Assembly: GCF_009905605.1 (NCBI RefSeq)
Contig: NZ_JAAAKZ010000007.1
Span: 124,001 to 188,000, forward strand
Source of the DNA: Runella sp. CRIBMP
Lineage (GTDB): Bacteria > Bacteroidota > Bacteroidia > Cytophagales > Spirosomataceae
Length of the DNA: 64,000 nt
Direction of reading: 5' to 3'
In this document: piece after piece, positions 33,729-43,540 of the stretch
Layout: every line of letters begins with the position of its first letter
Position numbering within the stretch: the first letter of the stretch is position 1
The notes under the pieces: generated by a model
What the model saw: only the letters and a program-made list of their open reading frames with translations
Told to the model about the DNA's origin: nothing
The model's database searches: none
Translations under genes and position numbers: made by a program

Positions 33729-36575
33729 ATGAAAAAAAATGTACTTCCGAAAGGAATGCTCGCACTTTTTGTGTTGACCCTATTCAGTATTTCCACGTTT
33801 GCCCAATCAGGCAACATTTCAGGAAAAATTACGGATGCCAAGGGCGAAGCATTGGTTGGAGCTTCGGTGGTCGTCAAAGGTACTACCAAAGGCTCTTCGG
33901 CCAATAAAACGGGCGCGTTTAGGATTGAGAACGTCGAAAATGGCTCGTACACGCTCGTCACATCTTTTATTGGTTATCAAAGCAAAGAGGTGAGCGTTAC
34001 CGTACCGCAGTCGGGGAGTTTGTCGATTTTACTTCAAGATGATGCCGCCGCGTTGGATGAAGTGGTCGTAACTGGGGTGTTTGACAAACGAACCAAAATG
34101 AATGCTTCGGTAGCGATTTCTACCTTGAATACCAGACAGATAGAGGGAGTTGTGCCAAACAGCTCGGCTGACTTGCTTAAAAACTTGCCAGGCGTTTATG
34201 TGAATACATCGAGAGGAGAGGTAGGTAACTCCATCTATACCAGAGGATTGAATTACAACGGTGGCTTTTTCTACGTTTCGATGCAGGAAGACGGCTTGCC
34301 CGTGATGGGTATTTCGGGGCTTGTGCAGCCCGATGGCTATCTTCGGGCCGATGCCACGCTCAACAGAATTGAGGCTGTAAGAGGAGGTACGGCTTCCATT
34401 TTAGGGCCAAATGCGCCGGGTGGTTTATTCAATTACGTTTCAAAAACGGGTGGCCAGACGCTTGCGGGTGAAGTTCGCGCCAGATTTGGGTTGGAAGGAA
34501 ACGGACAAAACCCTTACTACCGCGCCGATTTCAACGTAGGCGGGCCACTTTCAAAAGATAAGTTATTGACTTTCAATGTGGGTGGTTTTTACCGTAATGC
34601 CGATGGTCCTAAATACCCGGGCTATAAACTCAGCTATGGTGGACAAGTGAAGGCAAATGTTGTAAAAAATTATAAATCAGGCTCTTTGAAACTGTACGCT
34701 AAGATTTTGGATGACCACACGGCTCCTTTTGAATTTACGCCATCGGTTGACTTTGAAAACCCAAGACCTGCGGGAAGTTTTACCAATACTAGTTCGACTT
34801 TGATTCAATCACAGCAATTTACCGTACCCAAAGCCCTTTCGGGTGCGTCAAATGATATTGAATATGATACCCGCAAAGTGGGCTCATACACTGAAAAAGC
34901 AATTGGTCTCAACTGGGAACAAAACTTCGGAGAAGGTTGGACTTTCAACAATAATTTTAAGATTTCTAACAAAGATAACATCAGCCAAACAACAGCGGTG
35001 GTGTTTCCTTTCAGGGTGGACCAGGTGGTTTTTTACGGGGTAGGCGGCAACGTGGCGAGATTCGGGACGTATGAATTTTATAACCCTGCCACTGGACAAA
35101 GCTACGGTACAGTGCAGCAATTACCCCCGGCAGGTGGTGGCATTCGTTTTATACCTAATAACCTAACTCTTCCGGGAGGTGATGTATTGCCAAATGCCGT
35201 TTTTTATAACCCCAATCCTTACGGAGAAGTAGGCCTGAATGACGTAATTGATCAGGCCACCCTTTCAAAAAAATTCAAAAAGATGACCTTCACGGGTGGT
35301 TTGTATTATTCATCAACCAAGGCCAATCGCTTCTCAATGATACCGTCGGGCCAAAGTTTTGCGACGATTGAAGACCAACCCAAAACGGTGGCCATTCGGT
35401 ATACAAATTTGGGAGGAGCAAAGTTTGAATTAACAAACCCAAATGGTATTACTAATTTTGGCGGAAGTGGCGTCTATGAAAATGAAGCAACGGTCAAACA
35501 AATTGCGCTGTTTTTAGGCCATAACTGGGACGTAACCGAGAAGCTGAATATTGACTGGGGCATCCGAGCCGAAAACTTCCACATCAAATCAAGCTTTACC
35601 ACACCCAAACGCGTAACTCCAGATAGTCCAACGGGTGCCGATGGCAACGCCGCTACGCTCTACGATAATCGCATTTTTACCGCAAATCCTACGCAAAGTT
35701 TTGATAAAAACCTTTCTTTCAGCGATGTAATCTCCTACTCATTTGGGGCCAATTATAGGGTGAATGATGGACTTGCCATCTATGGTCGCTACTCACAAGG
35801 ACGTAAAACCCCAGATTTGAGTTATTTCATGGATATTGCCAATCAACAACTTACGTCGGGCATATCTGTTGAAGCACAAGACATCAAAATGGCGGAGTTG
35901 GGGTTGAAGTATAAAAGCAAAAACCTGAACCTTTTCGTTACGCCATTCTATACTTTGGCAAGTAATATTCCTAATTTTCAGATATTCCAAAATGCGGATG
36001 CCACCTACTATGCACCGGCTCGTGTGTATCAAAAAATCGAAACCAAAGGGTTGGAATTAGAAGGAAATTATGTTTTCAGCAAAAACCTTAGTATTCGTGC
36101 CGTTGGAACACTCCAAACTTCGGTGGCAAAAGAATTTGGCGTATGGTTGGCAAACGCTAATGGCCCTGCTGATGATGTGAAAGTAACTTATGATGGTGGA
36201 AAAAACGATAATATCGCCAATATGTTTACCGTAACGCCCACTTACAGCAACGATAAGCTAACGGCATCGCTCAACTGGCAATACATGGGCAAGCGCTGGG
36301 CAAACGTGGGGAATGCTTTCCAATTGCCGTCTTTCAACACCTTCGATTTTAACGCTTCGTACAAAATCACAAAGAACATTCAAGCGAACCTATCCGTAAA
36401 TAATCTTTTCAATACTTATGGTATCATGGGTTGGGCCGCGCCTGGAGGTTTTCCTGCCGCTTTGGATACCCAAGGTTTTACGAAACAGATGTTGGAATCC
36501 AACAAGCAAGCCATTTATGCCACTTTACCTATCATGCCAAGAGCTTATTTTCTGACGCTGAGTTATAAGTTTTGA
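33729..36575 (+). CDS. TonB-dependent outer membrane receptor with carboxypeptidase-like N-domain
   Basis: 948 aa. Signal peptide 1-25 (SISTFA before QSGN). A carboxypeptidase-regulatory-like beta-sandwich at about 28-105 (GKITDAKGEALVGASVVVKG) is followed by a TonB-box-like DEVVVTG (about 109-115), a plug domain (SADLLKNLPGVYV ... GGLFNYVSKTGG) and a 22-strand barrel ending in aromatic LSYKF. It takes up a large or scarce ligand across the outer membrane with TonB energy. No SusD gene follows, so it is not a standard SusCD pair; siderophore-type or SusD-free sugar receptors look like this. With a GH35 enzyme and an MFS carrier downstream, a sugar ligand is likely. Confidence 0.93.
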   Translation: MKKNVLPKGMLALFVLTLFSISTFAQSGNISGKITDAKGEALVGASVVVKGTTKGSSANKTGAFRIENVENGSYTLVTSFIGYQSKEVSVTVPQSGSLSILLQDDAAALDEVVVTGVFDKRTKMNASVAISTLNTRQIEGVVPNSSADLLKNLPGVYVNTSRGEVGNSIYTRGLNYNGGFFYVSMQEDGLPVMGISGLVQPDGYLRADATLNRIEAVRGGTASILGPNAPGGLFNYVSKTGGQTLAGEVRARFGLEGNGQNPYYRADFNVGGPLSKDKLLTFNVGGFYRNADGPKYPGYKLSYGGQVKANVVKNYKSGSLKLYAKILDDHTAPFEFTPSVDFENPRPAGSFTNTSSTLIQSQQFTVPKALSGASNDIEYDTRKVGSYTEKAIGLNWEQNFGEGWTFNNNFKISNKDNISQTTAVVFPFRVDQVVFYGVGGNVARFGTYEFYNPATGQSYGTVQQLPPAGGGIRFIPNNLTLPGGDVLPNAVFYNPNPYGEVGLNDVIDQATLSKKFKKMTFTGGLYYSSTKANRFSMIPSGQSFATIEDQPKTVAIRYTNLGGAKFELTNPNGITNFGGSGVYENEATVKQIALFLGHNWDVTEKLNIDWGIRAENFHIKSSFTTPKRVTPDSPTGADGNAATLYDNRIFTANPTQSFDKNLSFSDVISYSFGANYRVNDGLAIYGRYSQGRKTPDLSYFMDIANQQLTSGISVEAQDIKMAELGLKYKSKNLNLFVTPFYTLASNIPNFQIFQNADATYYAPARVYQKIETKGLELEGNYVFSKNLSIRAVGTLQTSVAKEFGVWLANANGPADDVKVTYDGGKNDNIANMFTVTPTYSNDKLTASLNWQYMGKRWANVGNAFQLPSFNTFDFNASYKITKNIQANLSVNNLFNTYGIMGWAAPGGFPAALDTQGFTKQMLESNKQAIYATLPIMPRAYFLTLSYKF

Positions 36576-36598
36576 TGGTAGTTTTTAATGGTTTTATG

Positions 36599-36634
36599 GC
36601 CTGATATTGAGAGCGTAAGTTCTCATTATCAGGC
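36599..36634 (+). terminator. hairpin after the TonB receptor gene
   Basis: gcctgata/tatcaggc (8 bp), a T-T mismatch and tgaga/tctca (5 bp) form an extended stem-loop 24 bp after the receptor stop, followed by a modest T-containing stretch (gtttaag). Probable terminator or processing hairpin. Confidence 0.6.
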
Positions 36635-36747
36635 GTTTAAGTAAAATGGGTTTTGGTTGCTATTTTTTTATTTCAAAGTTCAAAACCTGCTGAGTTTCGT
36701 TGAATTTTAAGTTCATTAATATCCCGAAAACACAATAGATAACTTCT

Positions 36748-38478
36748 ATGAAAGCCCCCTTAAAAATTGTCTTAACCTTTGCTTTAGCATGGAGCACCAC
36801 CCTGCTGTTTTCCCAACTCCCTTATTTGGACAAATCGGGTAAAGCACCGAAGCTAATGGTGGACGGGAAACCCTTCATTATTTTGGGGGGAGAACTCCAT
36901 AATTCGACTGGCTCCGACAAAGCCGCCTTACAAAAGGTGTGGAAAGAAATGAAAGACCTACACCTCAATACGGTTTTGGCGTATGCGTATTGGGAATTGC
37001 TGGAGCCTGTGGAAGGCAAATACAATTTTGAATTGGTAGATGCGGCGATTGAAGGCGCTAAAAAAGAGAATTTAAAAATCGTGTTGGTATGGTTTGGAAG
37101 TTGGAAAAGTACAGCTTCGACTTACGTGCCCGAATGGGTAAAAACCAATCCCCAACGTTTTCAAAGATACACCCTCGAAAATGGCAAGACCCTCGAAATC
37201 TTGTCGCCATTTAGTGAAGAAAATAGGAATGCCGATGCAAAAGCATATACCGCTCTAATGCAACACCTCAAAGAAGTGGATAAGCAGCACACGGTCATTA
37301 TGACGCAGGTGGAAAATGAGCCGGGCTGTTTTGAAAACTACCGGGATTTGTCTCCGTTAGCTTTAAAAGCATGGCAAAGTGCCATTCCTGACGATATGTT
37401 AAACTACCTCAAAATCAACAAGGGAAAATTGTTCCCAGCGCTAGAAAAAGCATGGGCCGACAACGGCTATAAAACCAAAGGGACGTGGGAGGAGGTCTTA
37501 GGAAAAAGTACCGAACAGGGCGAATATAAGCACTACACCGAAGAATTGTTTATGGCTTACCATTATTCAAAATACATCAATTATATCACTGCCGAAGGTA
37601 GAAAAAAATACGATTTGCCCGCGTTTTGTAACGGTTGGCTCTACAACAAACGCGGTTTTTATCCGCACGGAACCATCAATCCGCACGTATTGGATGCGTA
37701 TCGGGCAGGAGGGAAGGCGCTGGATTTTTACTCACCCAATGTATACACAATTGAGTACGACGAACTTTTTGATGCCTATACTTTTGGTGGTAATACGCTG
37801 TTTATCCCTGAAAGTTCCCTGATGCCTGCGGGGGCTTTGTACGCCATTGGGAAATACAATGCTTTGGGCTTTGCGCCCTTTGGCATTGACGGCGAACGAA
37901 TGAAAAGCAAAGAAAACATCAATAATCTGAATCTGTTGAAAAGTACTTACCAAGCTTTTTCTCAAATGGTGGGGACAATTACCCAAAATTACGGTAGCGA
38001 GAAAATGAAGGCGGTATACCTCAATCCCGTCAAAGAGAGTCAGGAAATAAAAATGGGGGATTATAAACTAACGGCAACGAGTTCACGAAAACTGGGGTTC
38101 AGCATTGATTTTGGGAAATCGTTGGAAAATGAAGGGAAAGCCAAAATGTCGTTTGGCCCAACTACTTCTGAAACAAAAGAAGACAAAGCAAAAGCCATGC
38201 CTGCGGGGCCGTTTGGGGCGCTTCCCGAAGAGATTGGCGCGGCCATCCTGATTCAGAATGCCGCTGATGAATTTTATGTGGTTGGCTATGGCGTAAAACT
38301 GCATTTCGAGTTGAAAGAGGGCATCAATTTTGAGCATTTGGGTTTTCTGTCCATTGAAGAAGGTGAGTTTGAAAATGACAAATTTGTAGTTACCAAGCGC
38401 TGGAATGGCGATGAGCAAAAGGCAAGTTTGCCGGGAGATAAAATCACAACCCTTAAAATCAGATTGTATAGATTTTAA
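36748..38478 (+). CDS. secreted GH35-like beta-galactosidase (DUF5597 type)
   Basis: 576 aa with a signal peptide (residues 1-23, LLFS before QLPY). The GH35/GH42-like TIM barrel starts at KAPKLMVDGKPFIILGGELHNST. The acid/base motif is QVENEPG with E191, and a second Glu in FIPESSLMP (E355) fits the nucleophile position. The C-terminal part after about residue 430 corresponds to the beta-rich DUF5597 domain seen in Bacteroidota and Caulobacter-type GH35 enzymes. It likely removes terminal beta-galactosyl or similar residues in the periplasm. It lies between the receptor and an MFS carrier. Confidence 0.88.
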   Translation: MKAPLKIVLTFALAWSTTLLFSQLPYLDKSGKAPKLMVDGKPFIILGGELHNSTGSDKAALQKVWKEMKDLHLNTVLAYAYWELLEPVEGKYNFELVDAAIEGAKKENLKIVLVWFGSWKSTASTYVPEWVKTNPQRFQRYTLENGKTLEILSPFSEENRNADAKAYTALMQHLKEVDKQHTVIMTQVENEPGCFENYRDLSPLALKAWQSAIPDDMLNYLKINKGKLFPALEKAWADNGYKTKGTWEEVLGKSTEQGEYKHYTEELFMAYHYSKYINYITAEGRKKYDLPAFCNGWLYNKRGFYPHGTINPHVLDAYRAGGKALDFYSPNVYTIEYDELFDAYTFGGNTLFIPESSLMPAGALYAIGKYNALGFAPFGIDGERMKSKENINNLNLLKSTYQAFSQMVGTITQNYGSEKMKAVYLNPVKESQEIKMGDYKLTATSSRKLGFSIDFGKSLENEGKAKMSFGPTTSETKEDKAKAMPAGPFGALPEEIGAAILIQNAADEFYVVGYGVKLHFELKEGINFEHLGFLSIEEGEFENDKFVVTKRWNGDEQKASLPGDKITTLKIRLYRF

Positions 38479-38540
38479 TGGATGCCTGCCGTCTGACTTG
38501 CTCATTTAAAAAAGAATAAACTCTAAACCTCGCATTAAAC

Positions 38541-39731
38541 ATGAAAAAAGGATTTTTTACGTACGAAAATGGCATTGTGTTGTTGATGGCGCTCACATTT
38601 GGGTGCCTATTTTTCGACCGCTTGGCGCTTAATTTTTTGATGCCTTACGTAGCCAAAGATCTTCAACTCAACAACACGCAAATCGGACTTTTGGCGGGGG
38701 CGTTGTCATTAGCGTGGGCATTTTCGAGTTTTTTCTCTACGGCATGGGCTGAAACCAAAAATAAGAAAAAACTCGTTTTCATTGCCGCCGTTTTTACCTT
38801 CTCTCTTTGTTCATTTGGCTCTGGTTGGGCGGTTTCGTTTGTTACGTTGCTGATAGCCCGCCTCATCATGGGTTTTGCCGAAGGACCCGTGATTCCGTTG
38901 GCCCAAAACTTTGTGGAGCGCGAATCTTCTCCTCACCGACTGGGCATAAACGCAGGGATTTTGCAAGGGGTAGGTTCTGCTTTGTTTGGGTCTATTTTGG
39001 CTCCCGTTATTTTGGTGCAAATTGCCGAAAATATAGGGTGGCGAAATGCCTTTTTTGTGGCGGGTGCGCCAGGGTTAATTTTAGGACTATTGGCATGGAA
39101 ATTCGTCAAAAAATCAACCGCTGAAAGTGTGCAAACCCCAGAGAAATCCACCCTCAATATCGCCGAATTGTTACAATACAACAACATCAAATGGGGCATC
39201 GGGGCGGCTTGCTGTGTGTTTGGGTGGTGGTTTGCTACACTGCCGTTTATCTCCAATTATTTTGTCAATTCTCAGGGAATGTCTGCCGACCAAATGGGGA
39301 AAACCATGGGCCTTTTGGGGGTGTCGGGCCTACTTTCGTCAATTATTGTTCCAGCGTTGTCGGATAAAATTGGCCGTAAAAAAGTGATTATGGTTTTTAT
39401 GACAGTGGGCATTTTTTATCCTTTTGCAGTCTATTTTTTGGCGGGTTCGGTGTTGCATCTTCCAGCCATGTTTCTGACTTATTTTATGATGGGACTACTC
39501 CCCATAGTGGCGGCTGTACTGCCTTCCGAGTCGGTGCCTGACCATTTGAAAGCCAAGGCGTTAGGGTTTATTACGGCCATTGCAGAAATTGTAGGAGGAG
39601 TAATGGTGCCGGCCTTGGCGGGCGTCCTTTCCGACAAAATCAACCCCTCGGCTTTTCTTTGGGTGGCGGCGGCATTGGCGTTAATCGGCTTGGTTTTCGT
39701 GATGAAATTGAAAGAACCATCAAAGCTGTAA
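38541..39731 (+). CDS. MFS transporter (sugar/sugar-acid type)
   Basis: 396 aa with twelve hydrophobic segments. Features of anion:cation symporter-like MFS proteins: FDRLALNFLMPYVAKDLQL after helix 1, LGINAGILQGVGSALFG in helix 5 and SDKIGRKKVIMVFM after helix 7. Placed 62 bp after the GH35 gene, it probably imports the released sugar or sugar acid through the inner membrane. The substrate is inferred from context only. Confidence 0.88.
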   Translation: MKKGFFTYENGIVLLMALTFGCLFFDRLALNFLMPYVAKDLQLNNTQIGLLAGALSLAWAFSSFFSTAWAETKNKKKLVFIAAVFTFSLCSFGSGWAVSFVTLLIARLIMGFAEGPVIPLAQNFVERESSPHRLGINAGILQGVGSALFGSILAPVILVQIAENIGWRNAFFVAGAPGLILGLLAWKFVKKSTAESVQTPEKSTLNIAELLQYNNIKWGIGAACCVFGWWFATLPFISNYFVNSQGMSADQMGKTMGLLGVSGLLSSIIVPALSDKIGRKKVIMVFMTVGIFYPFAVYFLAGSVLHLPAMFLTYFMMGLLPIVAAVLPSESVPDHLKAKALGFITAIAEIVGGVMVPALAGVLSDKINPSAFLWVAAALALIGLVFVMKLKEPSKL

Positions 39732-39741
39732 AAATGACAGA

Positions 39742-39863
39742 ATTATTGGAAAACGGCCAGTTTGGGCATTCAATCACTGCGTCTTTGCGACTTAGTGTGA
39801 CAATATTGTTAGAGAACGGCCCACTTGGGTATTAAATCATTGCTTCTTTGGGACTTAGAGTGA
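39742..39863. repeat. degenerate tandem duplication in the 342-bp intergenic region
   Basis: The gap 39732-40073 has no gene. It contains two ungapped 59-nt copies, 39742-39800 and 39805-39863, that agree at about 47 positions. Each holds an acggcc...ttggg core and a tctttg-ggactta core, reminiscent of decayed dispersed repeats. Further right, ccactcaa (39972-39979) pairs with ttgagtgg (40004-40011). I see no promoter I would defend. Confidence 0.6.
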
Positions 39864-40073
39864 TTGACGCCTTTATTTTTGATTATTGTCTCATTTTGGG
39901 TCAATACAGGTGAGTTCAGGATACTTTCTGTACAAAAGCGCTATAAACTTGTACTAATGTTAGAAATAAACCCACTCAATGATGATTAGACATTCCGTCA
40001 TTTTTGAGTGGAAATATATCTATGCGGTCTTCGCTTTTGATAGAAAATGTACCCTTTAAATATTGCTAACCAA

Positions 40074-40976
40074 ATGAAAATCAAACTTTTATGCTTTGTT
40101 ACACTGCTGCTGTTACAGTCGTTTTTTGTTAATGCCCAACCGCAAACCAACCGTGTGTTAAAACTTTTTCCCGAAGGAACGGTATTGTACGGGGATGTTC
40201 CGTACAATGGTGATACGCTCAAAAAGCATTTGATGGATATTTATTTGCCCGCCAATGCGCCCAAAAATCTGCCTTTGGTGGTTTTTATTCACGGAGGCGG
40301 ATGGATTGGAAATGACAAAACAGCAGATATTGGCTACATGGGTAATACCGTATCGGCCTTGATAAACAATGGTATTGCCATAGCGTCAATAGATTATCGT
40401 TGGGCTACGCAAGCTACTTTTCCGGCCCAAATCCAAGATTGTAATCGTGCCGTGTCTTTTTTATACGACAATGCCGAAAAATATGGCTTGGATAAAAACC
40501 GAATCGCCTTGATGGGATTCTCGGCGGGCGGGCATTTGGCATCGCTTTTGGGATTGGCCCACAACAACAAAGTGCCTGATTTTTATGTGAATAAGCAAGT
40601 CGCGAAATTCAAAATCAAAGCCGTGGTTGACTTTTACGGGCCTGCCGAATTGATTTTATTTCCTGGCGCCGACGACGCCAAATCACCCGAAGGACTGCTC
40701 ATTGGCGCGGCACCGCTTGCCCGTCCCGACTTGGCAAAAACGGCGAGTCCCGTAACCTACGTTGACAAAAACGACCCTCCATTTCTATTGATTCACGGCG
40801 AAAAAGACAACTTGGTTTCTCCCCGTCATTCGCAGTTGTTGAGTGCTTGGCTAACGACCAACGGGGTTGCAAATGAACTCATCATCGTTAAAGATGCCCC
40901 TCACTTTGGCAAAATGTACGATGTAGATGAAATACGAATGAAAGTGATGGCTTTTCTGAAAAAAGAATTGAAGTAG
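40074..40976 (+). CDS. secreted alpha/beta hydrolase, acetyl-esterase-like (BD-FAE type)
   Basis: 300 aa from ATG 40074, which gives a good signal peptide (MKIKLLCFVTLLLLQSFFVNA, cut before QPQTN); an ATG nine codons earlier is less likely. Oxyanion motif HGGGWIG, nucleophile elbow GFSAGG, and a late IHGEKDNLVSPRHS (Asp) and DAPHFGK (His) complete the triad. Similar enzymes deacetylate or deferuloylate plant polysaccharides. It lies 51 bp before the GH78 rhamnosidase gene and probably removes acyl groups that block that enzyme. Confidence 0.9.
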   Translation: MKIKLLCFVTLLLLQSFFVNAQPQTNRVLKLFPEGTVLYGDVPYNGDTLKKHLMDIYLPANAPKNLPLVVFIHGGGWIGNDKTADIGYMGNTVSALINNGIAIASIDYRWATQATFPAQIQDCNRAVSFLYDNAEKYGLDKNRIALMGFSAGGHLASLLGLAHNNKVPDFYVNKQVAKFKIKAVVDFYGPAELILFPGADDAKSPEGLLIGAAPLARPDLAKTASPVTYVDKNDPPFLLIHGEKDNLVSPRHSQLLSAWLTTNGVANELIIVKDAPHFGKMYDVDEIRMKVMAFLKKELK

Positions 40977-41027
40977 GATTGATTGAAAATAAATGTATCA
41001 TGAAAATTTAAGTCAAATCCATTCATC

Positions 41028-43421
41028 ATGAAAAAAGTATTTGTACTTGCCTTACTTTTAGTAACACTAACGTCAATTTTTGTAAAGGCTCAGTTTGGCC
41101 CCCCCGCTGGAGAGCCTGATGTTATCAATAAACGCTGGCACGCACAATGGATTACCGTGCCCAATGCCACCACCGATGGGTATGGCGTGTATATGTTCCG
41201 CAAAACCATTGATTTGGCCGCAAAACCCAACAATTTTAAAATTCATGTTTCGGGAGATAATCGTTACAAACTTTTTGTGAACGAAAAATTGGTTTCAATG
41301 GGCCCTGCCCGTGGCGATATTGCCCATTGGAATTATGAAACTGTGGACATTGCGTCTTATTTAAAAGCAGGCAAAAACATTGTAGCGGCCCAAGTTTGGA
41401 ATGAGGGAGAATTTAAACCTGAAGCTCAGATTACTTACCGAACAGGCTTTATTTTGCAAGGTGCTACCTCGGCGGAGTCGGCCATCAATACCAATAACAC
41501 TTGGCTTTGTGAGAAAGACAACAGCTTTGCTCCTTTGGTTTTTAGAACTAGGGGCTATTATGTAGCTGGGGCTGGCGAGGTTCGTAACATGGCTTTAAGC
41601 CCTAAAAATTGGCAAAGTGAAGGCTTTGACGATAAAAATTGGCAAAAAGCAAGGCCAGTGGGTGGAGGAGTCCCCAAAAATATTTTAGGCGCTTTTGGTA
41701 CGATGAGTGGCTGGATGCTTGTGCCATCTATCATTCCTCAAATGGAGTTGAAAGATGAGCGGTTAGCCAAAGTCGTTAGTAACGAAGGTATTACAACCTT
41801 GCCTGCTGATTTTCCCGCCAAAAAATCAGAGGTGCTGATACCTGCCAACTCAAAAGTAAATATCATTTTAGACCAAAGCTACCTCACCAACGCCTATCCA
41901 AATGTAGAATTTAGTGGAGGCAAAGCTGCTACCATTACATTGAGATACGCCGAAGCACTCTTTACAAAATCGGGGGGTAAAGGCAATAGAAACGAAACTG
42001 CCGGCAAAACCTTTGTGGGTCGTGCCGATAGCTTGGTTTCGGATGGAAGCCAAAATCAGAAATTTACCAGCCTTACCTACCGCACTTATCGCTACTTGCA
42101 ACTGAGTATTGTTACTCAAAATGAGGCAATTACCCTAAATGATATTTACGGTACATTTACAGGTTATCCTTTTAAAATGAACGCCCAGATGTCTGCCAAT
42201 CAGCCCGAAATGGACAAGATGCTGGAAATTGGTTGGCGTACCGCTCGCCTTTGTGCGTATGAAACCTATATGGATTGCCCCTATTATGAGCAGCTCCAAT
42301 ACATAGGCGATGGCCGCATACAGGCATTGGTGTCGCTCTACAACAGTGGCGACGACCGACTGGTAAAAAATGCCATCAATCTCATGGATTTTTCTCGAAC
42401 ACCCGAAGGCGTAACCCTGAGCCGACATCCCTCTTACACCCCGCAATTTATCCCTACGTTTTCGCTTTGGTATATCGGTATGCTGCAAGACTACGCCCGT
42501 TATGGGGCTGATGTAGAGTTTGTTAAAAGCAAAATAAGTGGTACTCGTCAAATTTTAGACTATTTCAAAAGCTACCAACAAGCCGATGGGCGGCTAAAAA
42601 ACACTCCTCAATGGATGTTTACCGATTGGGTGGATAATTTCAAAGAATGGCGGGCAGGTGCTGGGCCAATGAGCGCCAACGGCACTTCTGCCGTGCTTGA
42701 TTTTCAATTGCTTTGGGCGTATCAAGTTGCGTCAGATTTAGAAACCAAACTGGGTAATCCTGCCTTTGCCACTCAGTACCAAAAGGAAATTGCAACTTTA
42801 AAAAACACCATCAGAGCTAAATATTGGGACGGCACAAAAAAACTGTTTGCTGACCGTGAAGAGAAAGATGAGTTTTCACAACATACCAATTCGCTGGCTA
42901 TTCTAACGGGAATGGCTACGCCACAAGAGGCGAATGAGATTGCAAATCAGCTCATTACCAACACCAAACTTGCCCCTGCTTCTATCTATTTTAAGTATTA
43001 TTTGCATCAGGCACTGATAAAAGCAGGCAAAGGAAATGACTATTTGAAATGGCTGGATAAATGGCGCGAAAATATTCAAATGGGACTTACCACTTGGGCC
43101 GAAACCTCAGATGTAGACAAAACTCGCTCTGATTGCCACGCTTGGGGTTCAAGCCCCAACATCGAATTTTACCGAACAATTCTCGGAATAGATAGCGATG
43201 GCTTGGCATTTTCAAAAGTAAAGATTACCCCGCATTTAGGGCAGATGACTGATATAAACGGAACGATGCCGCACCCAAAGGGAAACATTTCGGCCAGCTA
43301 TAAATTGGAAAATGGTAAATGGAAGATTCGGATAGAACTGCCCAAAAACATATCAGGCAACTTGGTTTGGAAAGGGAAAACCATTGCTTTGAAAGAGGGT
43401 GTGAATCAATTCAATATTTAG
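41028..43421 (+). CDS. secreted alpha-L-rhamnosidase-like glycoside hydrolase (GH78)
   Basis: 797 aa. The signal peptide is residues 1-21 (IFVKA before QFGP). An N-terminal beta-sandwich (HAQWITVPN ... FRKTIDLAAKPNNFKIHVSGDNRYKLFVN, GPARGD) is the rhamnosidase sugar-binding domain. The (alpha/alpha)6 barrel has MDCPYYEQLQYIGDGRIQ, where GH78 enzymes carry catalytic acids, and DCHAWGSSPNIEF at the barrel end. A C-terminal beta-domain follows (HPKGNISASYKLENGKWKI). It hydrolyses terminal alpha-L-rhamnosyl residues from glycosides or rhamnogalacturonan-type chains. A GH106 enzyme lies two genes downstream. Confidence 0.9.
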   Translation: MKKVFVLALLLVTLTSIFVKAQFGPPAGEPDVINKRWHAQWITVPNATTDGYGVYMFRKTIDLAAKPNNFKIHVSGDNRYKLFVNEKLVSMGPARGDIAHWNYETVDIASYLKAGKNIVAAQVWNEGEFKPEAQITYRTGFILQGATSAESAINTNNTWLCEKDNSFAPLVFRTRGYYVAGAGEVRNMALSPKNWQSEGFDDKNWQKARPVGGGVPKNILGAFGTMSGWMLVPSIIPQMELKDERLAKVVSNEGITTLPADFPAKKSEVLIPANSKVNIILDQSYLTNAYPNVEFSGGKAATITLRYAEALFTKSGGKGNRNETAGKTFVGRADSLVSDGSQNQKFTSLTYRTYRYLQLSIVTQNEAITLNDIYGTFTGYPFKMNAQMSANQPEMDKMLEIGWRTARLCAYETYMDCPYYEQLQYIGDGRIQALVSLYNSGDDRLVKNAINLMDFSRTPEGVTLSRHPSYTPQFIPTFSLWYIGMLQDYARYGADVEFVKSKISGTRQILDYFKSYQQADGRLKNTPQWMFTDWVDNFKEWRAGAGPMSANGTSAVLDFQLLWAYQVASDLETKLGNPAFATQYQKEIATLKNTIRAKYWDGTKKLFADREEKDEFSQHTNSLAILTGMATPQEANEIANQLITNTKLAPASIYFKYYLHQALIKAGKGNDYLKWLDKWRENIQMGLTTWAETSDVDKTRSDCHAWGSSPNIEFYRTILGIDSDGLAFSKVKITPHLGQMTDINGTMPHPKGNISASYKLENGKWKIRIELPKNISGNLVWKGKTIALKEGVNQFNI

Positions 43422-43449
43422 AAAAAGAAAAAATAAAACCATTCATGCC

Positions 43450-43474
43450 GTTGGCGGGTGTTCTCACCGCCAAC
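43450..43474. repeat. dispersed hairpin repeat, copy 1
   Basis: gttggcgg, a 9-nt loop and ccgccaac, between the GH78 and isomerase-like genes. One of at least four related copies (44480, 54355 inverted, 60351) in intergenic regions of the right half of the window. Confidence 0.75.
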
Positions 43475-43540
43475 ACCTTTATCAATAACCATTTTATTCG
43501 CTGGTAAAAAAACGCATATAAAGACAAAAAATCCCAAAAA

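Noticed and set aside
33729-36575. SusC-type half of a SusCD nutrient uptake pair
   Set aside because: No SusD-like lipoprotein gene is adjacent on either side. The gene is therefore called a general TonB-dependent receptor.
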